Shown: positions 41,767 through 50,023, numbered from the stretch's first letter. The stretch is DNA of 64,000 nucleotides from Nonomuraea montanisoli (GCF_013363975.1 NZ_JABWGN010000011.1:371588-435587); one strand, 5' to 3'. Translations and numbers: made by a program. The notes: generated by a model not told the origin, from the letters alone.

Positions 41767-42354
41767 TCAGGCGTTCAGCGATCTTCGCACGGCGGCGTCC
41801 ACCAGCTCGTGGATCTCCTGCTCGGTGAAGATGTCGGGCAGCGTCAGCCGCTCCACGATGAGCCAGTTCAGCGTGAGATAGAGGAGCACCACCGAGGTCG
41901 AGTCGCCGGGCAGACCTGAGGCGGCGTGGTAGGCGATGTTGGCGTCGATGTCCTCGCGGATGCGCTTGGTCAGCACGGCGCGCAGCTCGGGGCGGCGGGT
42001 GGACTCCAGCCGGAGCTCCAGCAGGGCCAGATAGCCGGAGTTGAAGGCGGAGATCCGATCCACCAGTTCGTGCATGAGCTCGGCATAGCGGGCTTGATCC
42101 TGCACGCCTTCCCGGCTGCGGGCGATCGTGGCCTCGTCGGGCAGCAGCCGCTCATAGATGCGTCCGCCGACCTGGGTGAACAGGTCGTCGCGGTTGGCGA
42201 AGTAGTTGGAGGCCGTGCCCGGGGGCACAGCCGCCTCCGCGTCTACGGCCCGGAAGGTCAGCCCCCGCGCTCCCTCCCTGGCCAGCACCTCGATGGCCGC
42301 GTCGATCAACGCCAGCCGCCGCTCGGGATTCCGCCGCACTTGACACCACTCCAT
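41767..42354 (-). CDS. TetR-family regulator
   Basis: A 195-aa protein with HTH LIDAAIEVLAREGARGLTFR and EAAVPPGTASNYFANRDDLF and a helical ligand domain. ATG 42354 is preferred over 42360-42372 because the operator palindrome lies directly upstream. Divergent from the DHFR-like gene, its probable target. Confidence 0.9.
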   Translation of the reverse strand: MEWCQVRRNPERRLALIDAAIEVLAREGARGLTFRAVDAEAAVPPGTASNYFANRDDLFTQVGGRIYERLLPDEATIARSREGVQDQARYAELMHELVDRISAFNSGYLALLELRLESTRRPELRAVLTKRIREDIDANIAYHAASGLPGDSTSVVLLYLTLNWLIVERLTLPDIFTEQEIHELVDAAVRRSLNA

Positions 42355-42356
42355 GT

Positions 42357-42394
42357 GTAGTACTACGTTCAAACCACTCCAAGCAGAGTACTAC
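42357..42394. promoter_or_regulatory. TetR operator pair
   Basis: GTAGTACTAC (42357-42366) is a perfect palindrome. AGAGTACTAC (42385-42394) shares its right eight bases. The two copies are 28 bp apart and flank the start regions of the divergent TetR and DHFR-like genes. Confidence 0.65.
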
Positions 42395-42411
42395 ATGAGG
42401 AGCTGGTCGGT

Positions 42412-42984
42412 ATGCGAAAGCTTGTCTACTACGTCGGCGTCTCGCTCGACGGCCGTATCGCGGGCCCCGAGGGCGAGTTCGACTTCTACCCGGTGTCCGA
42501 CCAGATGTCCGCCTGGATCAACGCGCGTTATCCCGAGACGCTCCCCACCCACATCCGCAAGCTCGTCGGCCTCGACGGCGTGCCCAACAAGGTCTTCGAC
42601 ACGCTGGTGATGGGCCGCGGCACCTACGAGCCGGCCCTGGACGTCCCCACCACCAGCCCGTACTCCCATCTGCGCCAGTACGTCGTCTCCAGCACGCTGA
42701 CGATCGACGACCCCACGGTGCAGGTGGAGACCGGCGACCCGATCGAGCTCGTCCGGCGGCTGAAGGCCGAGGACACCGGCATGGACATCTACCTCTGCGG
42801 CGGCGGCAAGCTCGCCGCCTCCCTGCTCCCGGAGATCGACGAGATCATCCTCAAGAGCTACCCGGTGGTGGCGGGCGCGGGCATCCCCATGTTCGCCGGC
42901 CGGTTCCGCCCCACCCTGTTCACCCCCACCCGGCGCGAGTCCTTCGACAACGGCGCCCAGGTCACCTGGCTCACCAGGGCTTAG
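42412..42984 (+). CDS. Dihydrofolate reductase family protein
   Basis: A 190-aa RibD-C-type reductase: RKLVYYVGVSLDGRIAGPEG start, VMGRGTYEPAL, and the nucleotide loop DIYLCGGGKLAASL. It is TetR-controlled by its operators. The adjacent small ORF at 43002 begins 17 bp after its stop. Substrate unknown; distinct from the copy at 915. Confidence 0.85.
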   Translation: MRKLVYYVGVSLDGRIAGPEGEFDFYPVSDQMSAWINARYPETLPTHIRKLVGLDGVPNKVFDTLVMGRGTYEPALDVPTTSPYSHLRQYVVSSTLTIDDPTVQVETGDPIELVRRLKAEDTGMDIYLCGGGKLAASLLPEIDEIILKSYPVVAGAGIPMFAGRFRPTLFTPTRRESFDNGAQVTWLTRA

Positions 42985-43001
42985 AACCACAAGGAGGAAG
43001 C

Positions 43002-43160
43002 ATGCATATCAAACTCCCCGCCTCGATCACCCAGACCAGGACCGACCACCGGACCCCGTCGTCGCACCGGGACGAGCACCCGGCGCGCGACCTCAGGCCC
43101 ACGGGCCGGACCCATCCCTCCCGCCGCCCGACCGCCGCCCCGCGCCGCGGCGGGTACTGA
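43002..43160 (+). CDS. Small basic peptide with strong ribosome site
   Basis: A 52-codon ORF with AAGGAGGAAG directly before the ATG, one of the best Shine-Dalgarno sequences in the window. The peptide begins MHIKLPASITQTRT, is rich in Arg, His, Pro and Thr, and ends RRGGY. It has no signal or membrane segment. Position after the DHFR-like gene suggests cotranscription. I do not recognise it; a regulatory, toxin-like or modified peptide are all possible. Confidence 0.45.
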   Translation: MHIKLPASITQTRTDHRTPSSHRDEHPARDLRPTGRTHPSRRPTAAPRRGGY

Positions 43161-43205
43161 CCGGACCGACACGGCGCCGAACACCTTGCGGGACCGCCGC
43201 TCTCA

Positions 43206-44303
43206 TCAGTCGCCGGACACGATCGCGTCGGGCAGCTTCGGGCTCGCGCTCGTCCAGCCGGACGCGGTCACAGCGGTCCACGCGGTGACCGTCCCCGGGT
43301 GATCGGGAGATCGTTCCTGCACGGCCAGCAGCCGGCCCGAGGACTCCTCGATGACGAGCCGCCTCGCCGGGGAAAGCTCGATCCCCCTCCCGACTCGTCC
43401 AAGGGGATCCGTGATGGTCCCGATGTTCCTGACGCCGGGGAAACCCGCGAGCATGCGGTAGAGCGCGGCGCGTACGCGAGGAGTCGTCGGCAGCTGGGAG
43501 AGCAGGCTGGTGGCCCCGGTACACAGAAACTCCTCATCGGCCTGGTAACCAGCTCGCCGGGCCCACCCCTGGAGAACCTCCTTGATCCGCACCGGGTCCG
43601 CCGGCAAGGCCATGACCTCCTTCGTCGTGACGTGGATGGATGCGACCTGGGGATAGGAGAGCTCGGCGGCGCGCCGGTCGTCGAGTCGCACGGCGAACGG
43701 CGCTCGCGGCACCACGCCGCCGACGCCGGGAACGCCGGGCCCGTCACAGGCGCCCAGCCGGTACGCGCCCTGGTGCCGCCAGATCTCCTCATCGGCCGCT
43801 TTGAGCGGTACGCCTGACTGAGCGGTGACCAGGAGCCAGCTCGGCTCCCGCTCCGACTTGGCCATCCAGACCTCATGCGTGCAGGTCGCCCGGTAGGTGA
43901 ACGTCTTGGGTGTCGTGCCGGCGGGTCCGCGTCCTTCTCCACCCGTTGCCATGCTCTGGCCGACGCTGTGCCAGTAGCGGCCCGTCGCCGCACCAGTGGT
44001 CTCGATCCGGTTCGCGGCGGCAAGAAGGACGGTACGGGCGGAGACGAGATGAGACGCTGGGGGTTCGGGGTTCGTGCTCCGCACCAGCAGAATCGTCACG
44101 ACCGTGACGGCCATCGCGGCGGCGGCCACGCGAAGGGCGGTCATGACGTTCCGTCTCGGCCGTGACGGCCTGAAATCCGGTCTCGTCCGCGACTCGTCGC
44201 CGGCCTTGGTCAGCACGTCCTCGGCGGAAAGGCGCGATCCGCGATCCAACGACTCAGGACGAGCCATGGCGAGCAGTCGCATCTCGTCGGGCTTGCGGCT
44301 CAT
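43206..44303 (-). CDS. CU044_5270-like membrane protein, partner of ECF sigma (cassette 3)
   Basis: A 365-aa protein with an N-terminal cytoplasmic region of about 50 residues, a membrane helix (about 56-74) and an extracytoplasmic domain with family features: LLAAANRIETTGAATGRYWH, a MALPADPVRIKEVL segment, and RRLVIEESSGRLLAVQE. ATG 44303 overlaps the sigma stop. Confidence 0.8.
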   Translation of the reverse strand: MSRKPDEMRLLAMARPESLDRGSRLSAEDVLTKAGDESRTRPDFRPSRPRRNVMTALRVAAAAMAVTVVTILLVRSTNPEPPASHLVSARTVLLAAANRIETTGAATGRYWHSVGQSMATGGEGRGPAGTTPKTFTYRATCTHEVWMAKSEREPSWLLVTAQSGVPLKAADEEIWRHQGAYRLGACDGPGVPGVGGVVPRAPFAVRLDDRRAAELSYPQVASIHVTTKEVMALPADPVRIKEVLQGWARRAGYQADEEFLCTGATSLLSQLPTTPRVRAALYRMLAGFPGVRNIGTITDPLGRVGRGIELSPARRLVIEESSGRLLAVQERSPDHPGTVTAWTAVTASGWTSASPKLPDAIVSGD

Positions 44304-44839
44304 CGAAGCTTCCCTCCGAGGATGATCGCGGGTGTGGGAGACGGGGCGCTGCCCGCGGTGTCGATCGCCGACTGCAGCCGACGGCGCGCGCGGTGCAGCC
44401 GGACGAAGAAGGTGGCCTTCGTGCAACCCAGCACCTCGGCCGCTTCCTCGGCGGCCAGGCCATGCCACGTCGTGAGCGTCAGGAGCTCCTTGTCGTCCTC
44501 GGAAAGAGCGGCGAGCGCGCGAAGGATGGTGAGTCGTTCCGTGGCGTGCTCGCCCACGTCGGCGACGGCCTGCTCCATCCACGTCCGCAGGTCGGCTTCC
44601 AGGGACTCACGACGAGCGGCCTGCCGGAAGTTGTCACGCAGGATGTTGCGGGCGACGCGGAAGAGCCATGGCAACTGCGCTCGGTCGGGGATGTCGTCGA
44701 GTCGTCGCCAGGCGACGAGAAAGGTCTCGCTGACCACTTCCTCCGCGAGTTGATGTCCGGCCCGGCTCACCGCATAGCCGTACACCCGCGTCTGGTAGGC
44801 ATTGTAGAGCGTGGTGAAGCGCTCGTGGGGATCGGGCAA
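44300..44839 (-). CDS. ECF sigma factor (cassette 3)
   Basis: A 179-aa sigma factor: region 2 FTTLYNAYQTRVYGYAVSRA and LPWLFRVARNILRDNFRQ; region 4 LSEDDKELLTLTTWHGLAAE and LGCTKATFFVRLHRARRRL. I chose TTG 44839 because GAAGGA lies seven bases upstream and the length is then normal; longer in-frame starts run into the ECF-type promoter. Confidence 0.8.
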   Translation of the reverse strand: MPDPHERFTTLYNAYQTRVYGYAVSRAGHQLAEEVVSETFLVAWRRLDDIPDRAQLPWLFRVARNILRDNFRQAARRESLEADLRTWMEQAVADVGEHATERLTILRALAALSEDDKELLTLTTWHGLAAEEAAEVLGCTKATFFVRLHRARRRLQSAIDTAGSAPSPTPAIILGGKLR

Positions 44840-44891
44840 GCCGTTTCCTTCGATCGGGAGGCACGTTGTCCATGGAGCATGTGGTCCGCGG

Positions 44892-44916
44892 GACGGCTTT
44901 CTTACATCTCGATTCC
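44892..44916 (-). promoter_or_regulatory. ECF-type promoter GGAAT-N16-CGTC
   Basis: On the minus strand GGAAT (44916-44912) and CGTC (44895-44892) are spaced 16 bp, close to the GGAAC...CGTC consensus of ECF promoters. It lies about 50 bp upstream of the TTG start, consistent with autoregulation of cassette 3. Confidence 0.55.
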
Positions 44917-44974
44917 GACCTGTCCGCGCAGACCTCGCTGACGTCGTGCGGCAGGGCAGCCCCAGCCGAAAAGA

Positions 44975-45151
44975 ATGTCGCAACCCTGGCTTGCGATCGG
45001 AGGGGGCGACTCACTCATCGAGGTGATGCCCGAATCCATGAAGTCGTCGGCGGCAGAGATCGCCGTCGACACCCGCTACTCCGGGTGGGGGAGCAAGGTG
45101 TCGGTCAAGGCCCCGGCCCCCAGGACCGTGACCCACACGCTGCCCGAATGA
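44975..45151 (+). CDS. Possible small protein or C-terminal fragment
   Basis: A 58-codon ORF beginning MSQPWLAIGGGDSLIEV and ending RTVTHTLPE. Codon use and composition look protein-like, but the ribosome site is weak and I recognise no family. It could be the tail of a lost gene. It is divergent from ECF cassette 3 and its 5' end contains a TCGCAA...TTGCGA inverted repeat (44978-44996). Confidence 0.35.
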   Translation: MSQPWLAIGGGDSLIEVMPESMKSSAAEIAVDTRYSGWGSKVSVKAPAPRTVTHTLPE

Positions 45152-45160
45152 GCGCTCCCC

Positions 45161-45212
45161 GGCCGGGAGCCGGCCGGGAGCCGACTGGCCGGGAGCCGAC
45201 TGGCCGGGAGGA
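45161..45212. repeat. 15-bp tandem repeat, about three and a half copies
   Basis: GGCCGGGAGCCGACT is complete at 45172 and 45187, with partial copies at 45161 and 45202. It lies in the spacer between the small ORF and the TerD-domain gene. Confidence 0.9.
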
Positions 45213-45388
45213 AGGCTCGGCGGCTGAGTGACCTTGCAGGCCCATGGGGCCTGTCTGGAATCGAACCAGGAGAAGGAAGCCGCCGAATGGCCTCCCGACC
45301 AGAGTGCGAGGAAAGCGGGAGGACTGACGTTTTCTTTGGGAAAGAAGAGAGAAGGAAGCCCTCCCATAGCCTCGCGATCTTCACATTA
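45213..45388. other. Intergenic region with a hairpin
   Basis: CAGGCCC (45237-45243) and GGGCCTG (45247-45253) form a tight hairpin, not followed by a T-run on the plus strand. Next to it the minus strand reads CTGGTTCGATTCCAG, which looks like a tRNA T-arm, but no full tRNA can be folded. A second weak repeat (GAGAAGGAAGCC at about 45270 and 45350) is present. No gene is supported. Confidence 0.4.
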
Positions 45389-47503
45389 TCAGGCAGGGAT
45401 CAGCTCATGCAGGGTCGCCGGCGTGTAGACCCGCGCGCCCTCCGGCAGATCCGCCGGCGCCTGCAAGCCGATGTACGTGGTGTGCTCGCTCGTCGCCTCC
45501 TTGCTCCGCAGCAGGTCGGCCAGGTACCGGACCCGCAGGTGGTCGCGTTCGACGATCGAGCGCACCAGCAGCGATGACGTGACGCGGTTGGCTTCCACCT
45601 GGTTGAAGCTGGGGTCCCCCTTCAGGTAGAGGTGCAGCCACTTCACCCGCCAGGCGCCGTCGTCGTCGCGCAGGAAGGCGAGCGGCAGCGCGACCCGACC
45701 CGCGCCGCGCAGGTCGGACTTCATCCGCACGGTACGCGGCTCGAAGGGCATGCCCTCCTGCTCCGCGTCCCTGGTCATGTACCCGAAGAACGCCTCCGCC
45801 GCCTCGTCGAACGCCTCACCGGCGTAGATGTGGACCTGCGGGATGATGATCGGCCGGGTCGCCCGGGCCAGGCGGATGTTGATGAACTCGCTCGCGCCGT
45901 CGGTGGCGTCGGTGAGGTCGCCGGAGTACTCGGCGAAGTCGTTGCCGTAGTTCGTCCACGAGACGTGCTCGGCACTGCCGTAGGAGGCGTCCAGCATCAG
46001 CGCCGACAGATCGTAGTCGGTGCGCCGCGCCGCCTGGCGCCAGTGGACGAAGAAGCGCAGCAGGTCCCCGTCCACCCTCGACAGCGAGCCGCGCGGGAGC
46101 ATGCCGAGGCCGGGCGCGACGGGCTTGCCGGACAGCGGCAGGGCGACGTCGAGCACCTCGGGATCGACGACCAGCGCGCCCGGGGCGGGCAGGCGCCGGG
46201 TGATCTCCTCGTCCAGGATGGCCACCGCCCGCGTCACGACCTCCTCCCCCAGCCGCGCGCGGGTGTCGGCCGCCGTCCAGGCCCGGCCGCGGCGGTTGAC
46301 GAAGACGCGTCCGGGGGCCAGGGCGAGCCGGTTCTGCAGGTGCTCCCGCAAGGACAGCAGGACTCGGCCGGAGGCGGCCGCCGCGGCCTTCTCGGCGGCG
46401 TCGAGCACACCGCCGGGGTCGGCGCCGGCCCGCAGCAGGTGATCGAGACGGCGCAGCAGCGCGCCGGGCGTCCTCTCCAGCAGTTCCACCGCCTCGCTGG
46501 TACGGCCGGCCGACAGGGCCGCCTCGACCCGGCTGTCGAAGCTGCGCGCCCGGCGTACGCCCCGCGCGACCTCGAAGACGTGCGCGGCCCGCGGGAACTG
46601 CGGGTACTCGTGCGGGTGCAGCCGCTCACCGAGCCGCTTCCACTGCTCCCGGTGACGCGGCACGTCGGCGAGCTTGACCGGCGACGCGACGCTGTCCAGG
46701 GCCCGCAGAAGGGCGCGGCGCTCAGGCCGCCGGAACGAGCGGAACCTGGTAGGGGTGGTCAGCGTGACATCGCCGCCGGAGGCTTCGCAGGCGAGCCGGA
46801 GCACGTCGGTCACCGTGTCCACGAGCAGTGGCCGGCCCGCGGCCAGGCGCACGTCGTTGATGACCGCGCGGTTCTCCCGCACCGGGATGCGTTCCGGCTC
46901 GTCGGCGCAGAAGGCGGCCAGCGCGTGCAGCGCCCGCAGGTCTTCGGCCGCCAGCGGCGCCTCCGAGCCCGCCAGCGAGAAGTAGAGCTCGCGGGCCTCC
47001 GACTCCAGGCTCGCGCCCAGTTCCAGCACGGTCACCCGGTCGCCGGCCAGCGGGACCAGCTCGGCGTGCGCCGCCAGCAGGTCGGCATAGGTGTGCTGGT
47101 AACGGCCGTAGCCGGGGAGAACGAGCAGGTTGAGCGTCGCCGGCCGCAGGCGCGTCACGGCGACCGGGTCGAGCAGCGCCTCCCGCAGCAGGCCGACCCA
47201 GAACTCCATCGTGTCGGGCACGTTGCGGGGGAAGTCGATGAAGTAGGCGTTGTGCTGCACGTGATCGCCGACGAGGTGGCGGACGGCGGCCAGGACGCGC
47301 ACGCCGAGATCGACCACGGTCTCTCCGGGCAGCTTCGCCAGTCGGTTGAGCAGGGCCGCCGAGCAGGTGAAGCCGACGCTCAGCAGTGCGGCGTCGAGCT
47401 GGCGGGCGGCGGCCTCTCCCCACCCCGGCTGGGAACCGGTGGGGGCGTCGCCCATGGGGACACGCAGCCGTCGGGCGATGACGAGGCTTTCAAGATTGTC
47501 CAC
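45389..47503 (-). CDS. TerD-domain protein resembling the MXAN_6230/SCO0854 family
   Basis: A 704-aa cytoplasmic protein. The C-terminal 200 residues carry TerD-like features (DLSALMLDASYGSAEHVSW, SEFINIRLARATRPIIIPQV, IYAGEAFDE). The long middle (GYGRYQHTYADLLAAH, IPVRENRAVINDVR, KRLGERLHPHEYPQFP) resembles my recollection of SCO0854-type RING proteins, but the paired Cys/His expected of a RING are absent here. GTG 47503 is the probable start. Stress or tellurite-linked function is inference from TerD. Confidence 0.65.
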   Translation of the reverse strand: MDNLESLVIARRLRVPMGDAPTGSQPGWGEAAARQLDAALLSVGFTCSAALLNRLAKLPGETVVDLGVRVLAAVRHLVGDHVQHNAYFIDFPRNVPDTMEFWVGLLREALLDPVAVTRLRPATLNLLVLPGYGRYQHTYADLLAAHAELVPLAGDRVTVLELGASLESEARELYFSLAGSEAPLAAEDLRALHALAAFCADEPERIPVRENRAVINDVRLAAGRPLLVDTVTDVLRLACEASGGDVTLTTPTRFRSFRRPERRALLRALDSVASPVKLADVPRHREQWKRLGERLHPHEYPQFPRAAHVFEVARGVRRARSFDSRVEAALSAGRTSEAVELLERTPGALLRRLDHLLRAGADPGGVLDAAEKAAAAASGRVLLSLREHLQNRLALAPGRVFVNRRGRAWTAADTRARLGEEVVTRAVAILDEEITRRLPAPGALVVDPEVLDVALPLSGKPVAPGLGMLPRGSLSRVDGDLLRFFVHWRQAARRTDYDLSALMLDASYGSAEHVSWTNYGNDFAEYSGDLTDATDGASEFINIRLARATRPIIIPQVHIYAGEAFDEAAEAFFGYMTRDAEQEGMPFEPRTVRMKSDLRGAGRVALPLAFLRDDDGAWRVKWLHLYLKGDPSFNQVEANRVTSSLLVRSIVERDHLRVRYLADLLRSKEATSEHTTYIGLQAPADLPEGARVYTPATLHELIPA

Positions 47504-47592
47504 GAACCGCACCCTATGGCCAAGAACGTGCCCTCGGTGGCCACGGCGTACAGGGGCCCGGCGGCAATCACGGTGCGGGCCCCTGCGCGCCG

Positions 47593-48156
47593 TCACCAAC
47601 GAGCGCGAGCCAGCACGCCGGCCAGTTCCGGATTGTTCCAGCCGTCCACGACAAGGACCTTCGCCTGGGGGAGGTACCACTCGCGCTGGGTGAAGCGCTT
47701 GACCGTCTTCTCGGTCCCGAAGGTGTAGCACTCCCCCGCCCACTCCCTGTACTGGGCCTTGCGCGCGCCCACCGGGCGGAACCCGTTCACCAGGGGCTTG
47801 TCCGACGGGAATCGCTCACCGTGGTCAGTGTCCGACCTGAAGCGGCAGGGGCTCACGCCGGTTCCGGGCGCGAACTGCCGGTCGGTGCGATACCCCTTCA
47901 TGTCGCCCACGCCCTTGATCACCGTGGCGCCCACCAAGTCGAACCTCGGGCAGCCGGCCTTGTTCTTGCCGCACTTGGTGGTCGTGACCGTCAGCCAGTC
48001 CTTGCTGACGGTGAGGTGACGCACGGTCCAGCTCGCGGGGACGGTCAGGGTCATGCCGCCGAAGGTGATCGTCTTGGTCTGCGCCGCAGCCGGAGCAGCG
48101 GGGGTCGCCGCGAGGAGTGTCACCAGGGCCCCGGCTACGGTCATCGTCTTGATCAT
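47593..48156 (-). CDS. Secreted protein of unknown function
   Basis: A 187-aa protein with signal peptide MIKTMTVAGALVTLLAAT and cleavage near AAPAAAQ. The mature domain has four Cys likely paired (KCGKNKAGCP, SPCRF, ECYTF) and a WYLPQAKVLVVDGWNNPE end. ATG 48156 is chosen over long upstream in-frame extensions. No family recognised. Confidence 0.7.
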   Translation of the reverse strand: MIKTMTVAGALVTLLAATPAAPAAAQTKTITFGGMTLTVPASWTVRHLTVSKDWLTVTTTKCGKNKAGCPRFDLVGATVIKGVGDMKGYRTDRQFAPGTGVSPCRFRSDTDHGERFPSDKPLVNGFRPVGARKAQYREWAGECYTFGTEKTVKRFTQREWYLPQAKVLVVDGWNNPELAGVLARARW

Positions 48157-48238
48157 GCCTAGTTGGAGTGCCGACCTGCCCGAAAAGTTGCGACTTACCG
48201 CCGGCACCTCGCCACCGATGAAAGGAACGCCGGGCCCC

Positions 48239-48595
48239 TCAATGTCGTGCGGTCGCCATCTGCGTACGCGCTTCCTCGGCCGCGACACCGGCCGGCAGTC
48301 CGATCTTCTTGCGCAGGCGCACCGATTCCTCCAGCCGCTCCCGCGCGGCCTCCAGATGACCCGCGAAATGCTCCGCGATTCCCAGATGCCGGAGCGCCTC
48401 TGCTTGTGTGTACCGGTCTCCGGCCTGCGTCGCCAATGCGTAGGACTGCTCCAGGAGAGGAACGGCTGTATCGGCATCGCCCTGTACGACCTGATGAAAA
48501 TATTGCGCCGTGGACGACACTTTACGTCGGCGATCTCGCGCACGCGACCACCTGCCCGAACCACTCAAGAGAAAAGGACAGCCCGAACGCCTCAA
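48239..48595 (-). pseudogene. TPR-repeat protein fragment
   Basis: Residues from VPLLEQSYALATQAGDRYTQ through AEALRHLGIAEHFAGHLEAA are tetratricopeptide repeats, as in the C-terminal part of larger SARP or NB-ARC regulators. The N-terminal 35 residues are Arg/Ser-rich and not TPR-like, and the rest of the expected protein is missing. I read this as a surviving tail of a larger gene. Confidence 0.5.
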
Positions 48596-48614
48596 TTGCG
48601 AGTGAGTCAGCTGC

Positions 48615-49142
48615 TCACGCCTGGATGGTCATGTACACCACTTTGCCCCTGGGCAGCCCTGTCGCTGCAACCGCCTCGCGCAGCTCGGTGCTTACGTAGC
48701 GTGCCTCTTCGAACCGCTCCACCCCGACGAAGACGGAAGGCCATGTGACCGATTGCAGATTGATCTCACGCGGCTGTCTCCGCCCTACCTGCCAGCCACT
48801 CCTGCTCAGCCGTTGCTCGGCCTCCGCGAGGATGTCTTCCTTCACGCCGCCGTCGAGGTAGACCGCGAGGTGCTTGAATTCGACGTAGGAGTTCCTCCAC
48901 TCGTGACCCAGGCTGTCTTCCTCGCCGACGACCCGACCGACAGCGCGTAACTCCGACAGCGCCGCCGGGTCCACGCGCCGAACGTCGGGCCCGAAGAAGA
49001 AGTGCAGCGCGGCCCACCCCAAGCCGACTGTCAGGACGACTGTCGTCAGCACCGTCACGATCGGGAGCACGCCGGCGTTCAGCTGGACGCGTCTGCGCGA
49101 TGGTGCCATCTCCCCCTCTTCCTCAGGACCCACGTCAGCCAT
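48615..49142 (-). CDS. Single-pass membrane protein of unknown function
   Basis: A 175-aa protein with one helix (about 24-50) and an extracytoplasmic domain. Its ATG 49142 overlaps the end of the upstream TetR gene by 8 bp, so the two are likely cotranscribed. A second in-frame ATG at 49109 (MAPSRRRV) is possible. No family recognised. Confidence 0.65.
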   Translation of the reverse strand: MADVGPEEEGEMAPSRRRVQLNAGVLPIVTVLTTVVLTVGLGWAALHFFFGPDVRRVDPAALSELRAVGRVVGEEDSLGHEWRNSYVEFKHLAVYLDGGVKEDILAEAEQRLSRSGWQVGRRQPREINLQSVTWPSVFVGVERFEEARYVSTELREAVAATGLPRGKVVYMTIQA

Positions 49143-49899
49143 CGAGCTGATCGGCCGTCCCGCGGACCGCGACCGCGATGCCGTCCAGGAGCATCTTCAG
49201 CCCGAACTCGAATTCCTCCTCGCTGCCCACCCCGGCGATGTCGGCGGCATGCCGCACCATCCGGGGGTGGGTCCGCGGGTCGAGACGTTCGTAGAGCGCT
49301 TGCCGGGCCTGCTGTTCCCCGGGATCGGTGGCGTCGAGGTAGAGGTTGAACTGTACAGAGCCGATGATCAGTGTGGCCAGCGCGCCTGCGGCCGCCGCCG
49401 CGTGTCTCGGGCTCAGGCCCGCGCCGATGAACCGGTCGACCGCAGACTCCACTCCCAGCAGCGAATTCGGCCCCAGGCGCTCGGTGCCGCGCAGGAGCAG
49501 GGCGACGGAGGGATGACCGAGGAGGAAGCCGCGGAAGCCGCGCGCGAGCCACTCCGCCTCGGACCGCCAGTCCAGACCCGGGGGCGGTGCCTGCATCCCC
49601 AGCCGGATGGCCTGGTCGGCCACGATGATCGTCAGCTCGTCCCGGCTGCGGACGTGCCGATAGAGCGAGGACTGGCTGCACCCCAGGTCCTCGGCGAGTC
49701 GCCGCATGGTCATCGCCTCGATGCCGTGCTCGTCCAGCAGGCGTAGCGCGGTGTCGGCGATCGCCTCCAGCGAGAGCATCCGATTGCGCCGCCTGCGCGT
49801 GGACGGCTCGCCGCGCGCGAGCCACCAGGACGCGGAGCCCGGCCGGTCCGGCGACGAGATGCGGGCGCGGTTCGGTGAGCTGGGCTTCTCTCGTGTCAT
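49135..49899 (-). CDS. TetR-family regulator
   Basis: A 254-aa TetR protein with a 40-residue basic extension, HTH LEAIADTALRLLDEHGIEAM and EDLGCSQSSLYRHVRSRDEL, and a TetR_C_1-like ligand domain. A 25-bp palindrome lies between it and the divergent dehydrogenase, its probable target. Confidence 0.9.
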   Translation of the reverse strand: MTREKPSSPNRARISSPDRPGSASWWLARGEPSTRRRRNRMLSLEAIADTALRLLDEHGIEAMTMRRLAEDLGCSQSSLYRHVRSRDELTIIVADQAIRLGMQAPPPGLDWRSEAEWLARGFRGFLLGHPSVALLLRGTERLGPNSLLGVESAVDRFIGAGLSPRHAAAAAGALATLIIGSVQFNLYLDATDPGEQQARQALYERLDPRTHPRMVRHAADIAGVGSEEEFEFGLKMLLDGIAVAVRGTADQLDG

Positions 49900-49949
49900 G
49901 GCGAAGTCCAGCCTCCCATGCCTTGCACAAGCAGAACGAGATCGCCTAG

Positions 49950-49974
49950 CTTAAGCGAACATCGTTTGCTTAAG
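49950..49974. promoter_or_regulatory. TetR operator CTTAAGCGAAC-N3-GTTTGCTTAAG
   Basis: 11-bp inverted arms, matching at 10 of 11, flank ATC midway between the divergent TetR and dehydrogenase genes. AT-rich composition makes it stand out. Confidence 0.75.
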
Positions 49975-50023
49975 AGATGGCTCACGTCCGGCAACCGGGC
50001 GGAACCACGGGGGAGGAAAGAGA

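Noticed and set aside
45237..45300. Possible tRNA gene on the minus strand (T-arm-like CTGGTTCGATTCCAG)
   Set aside because: The T-arm and loop look right, but no anticodon arm, D-arm or 5' acceptor strand (GGCCTGT) can be found upstream, and the 3' end is too short before CCA. At most a tRNA scrap or chance match.
45632..47728. 698-codon open frame on the plus strand
   Set aside because: Antisense shadow of the TerD-domain gene caused by high GC; composition is Arg/Gly/Gln-rich with no motifs.
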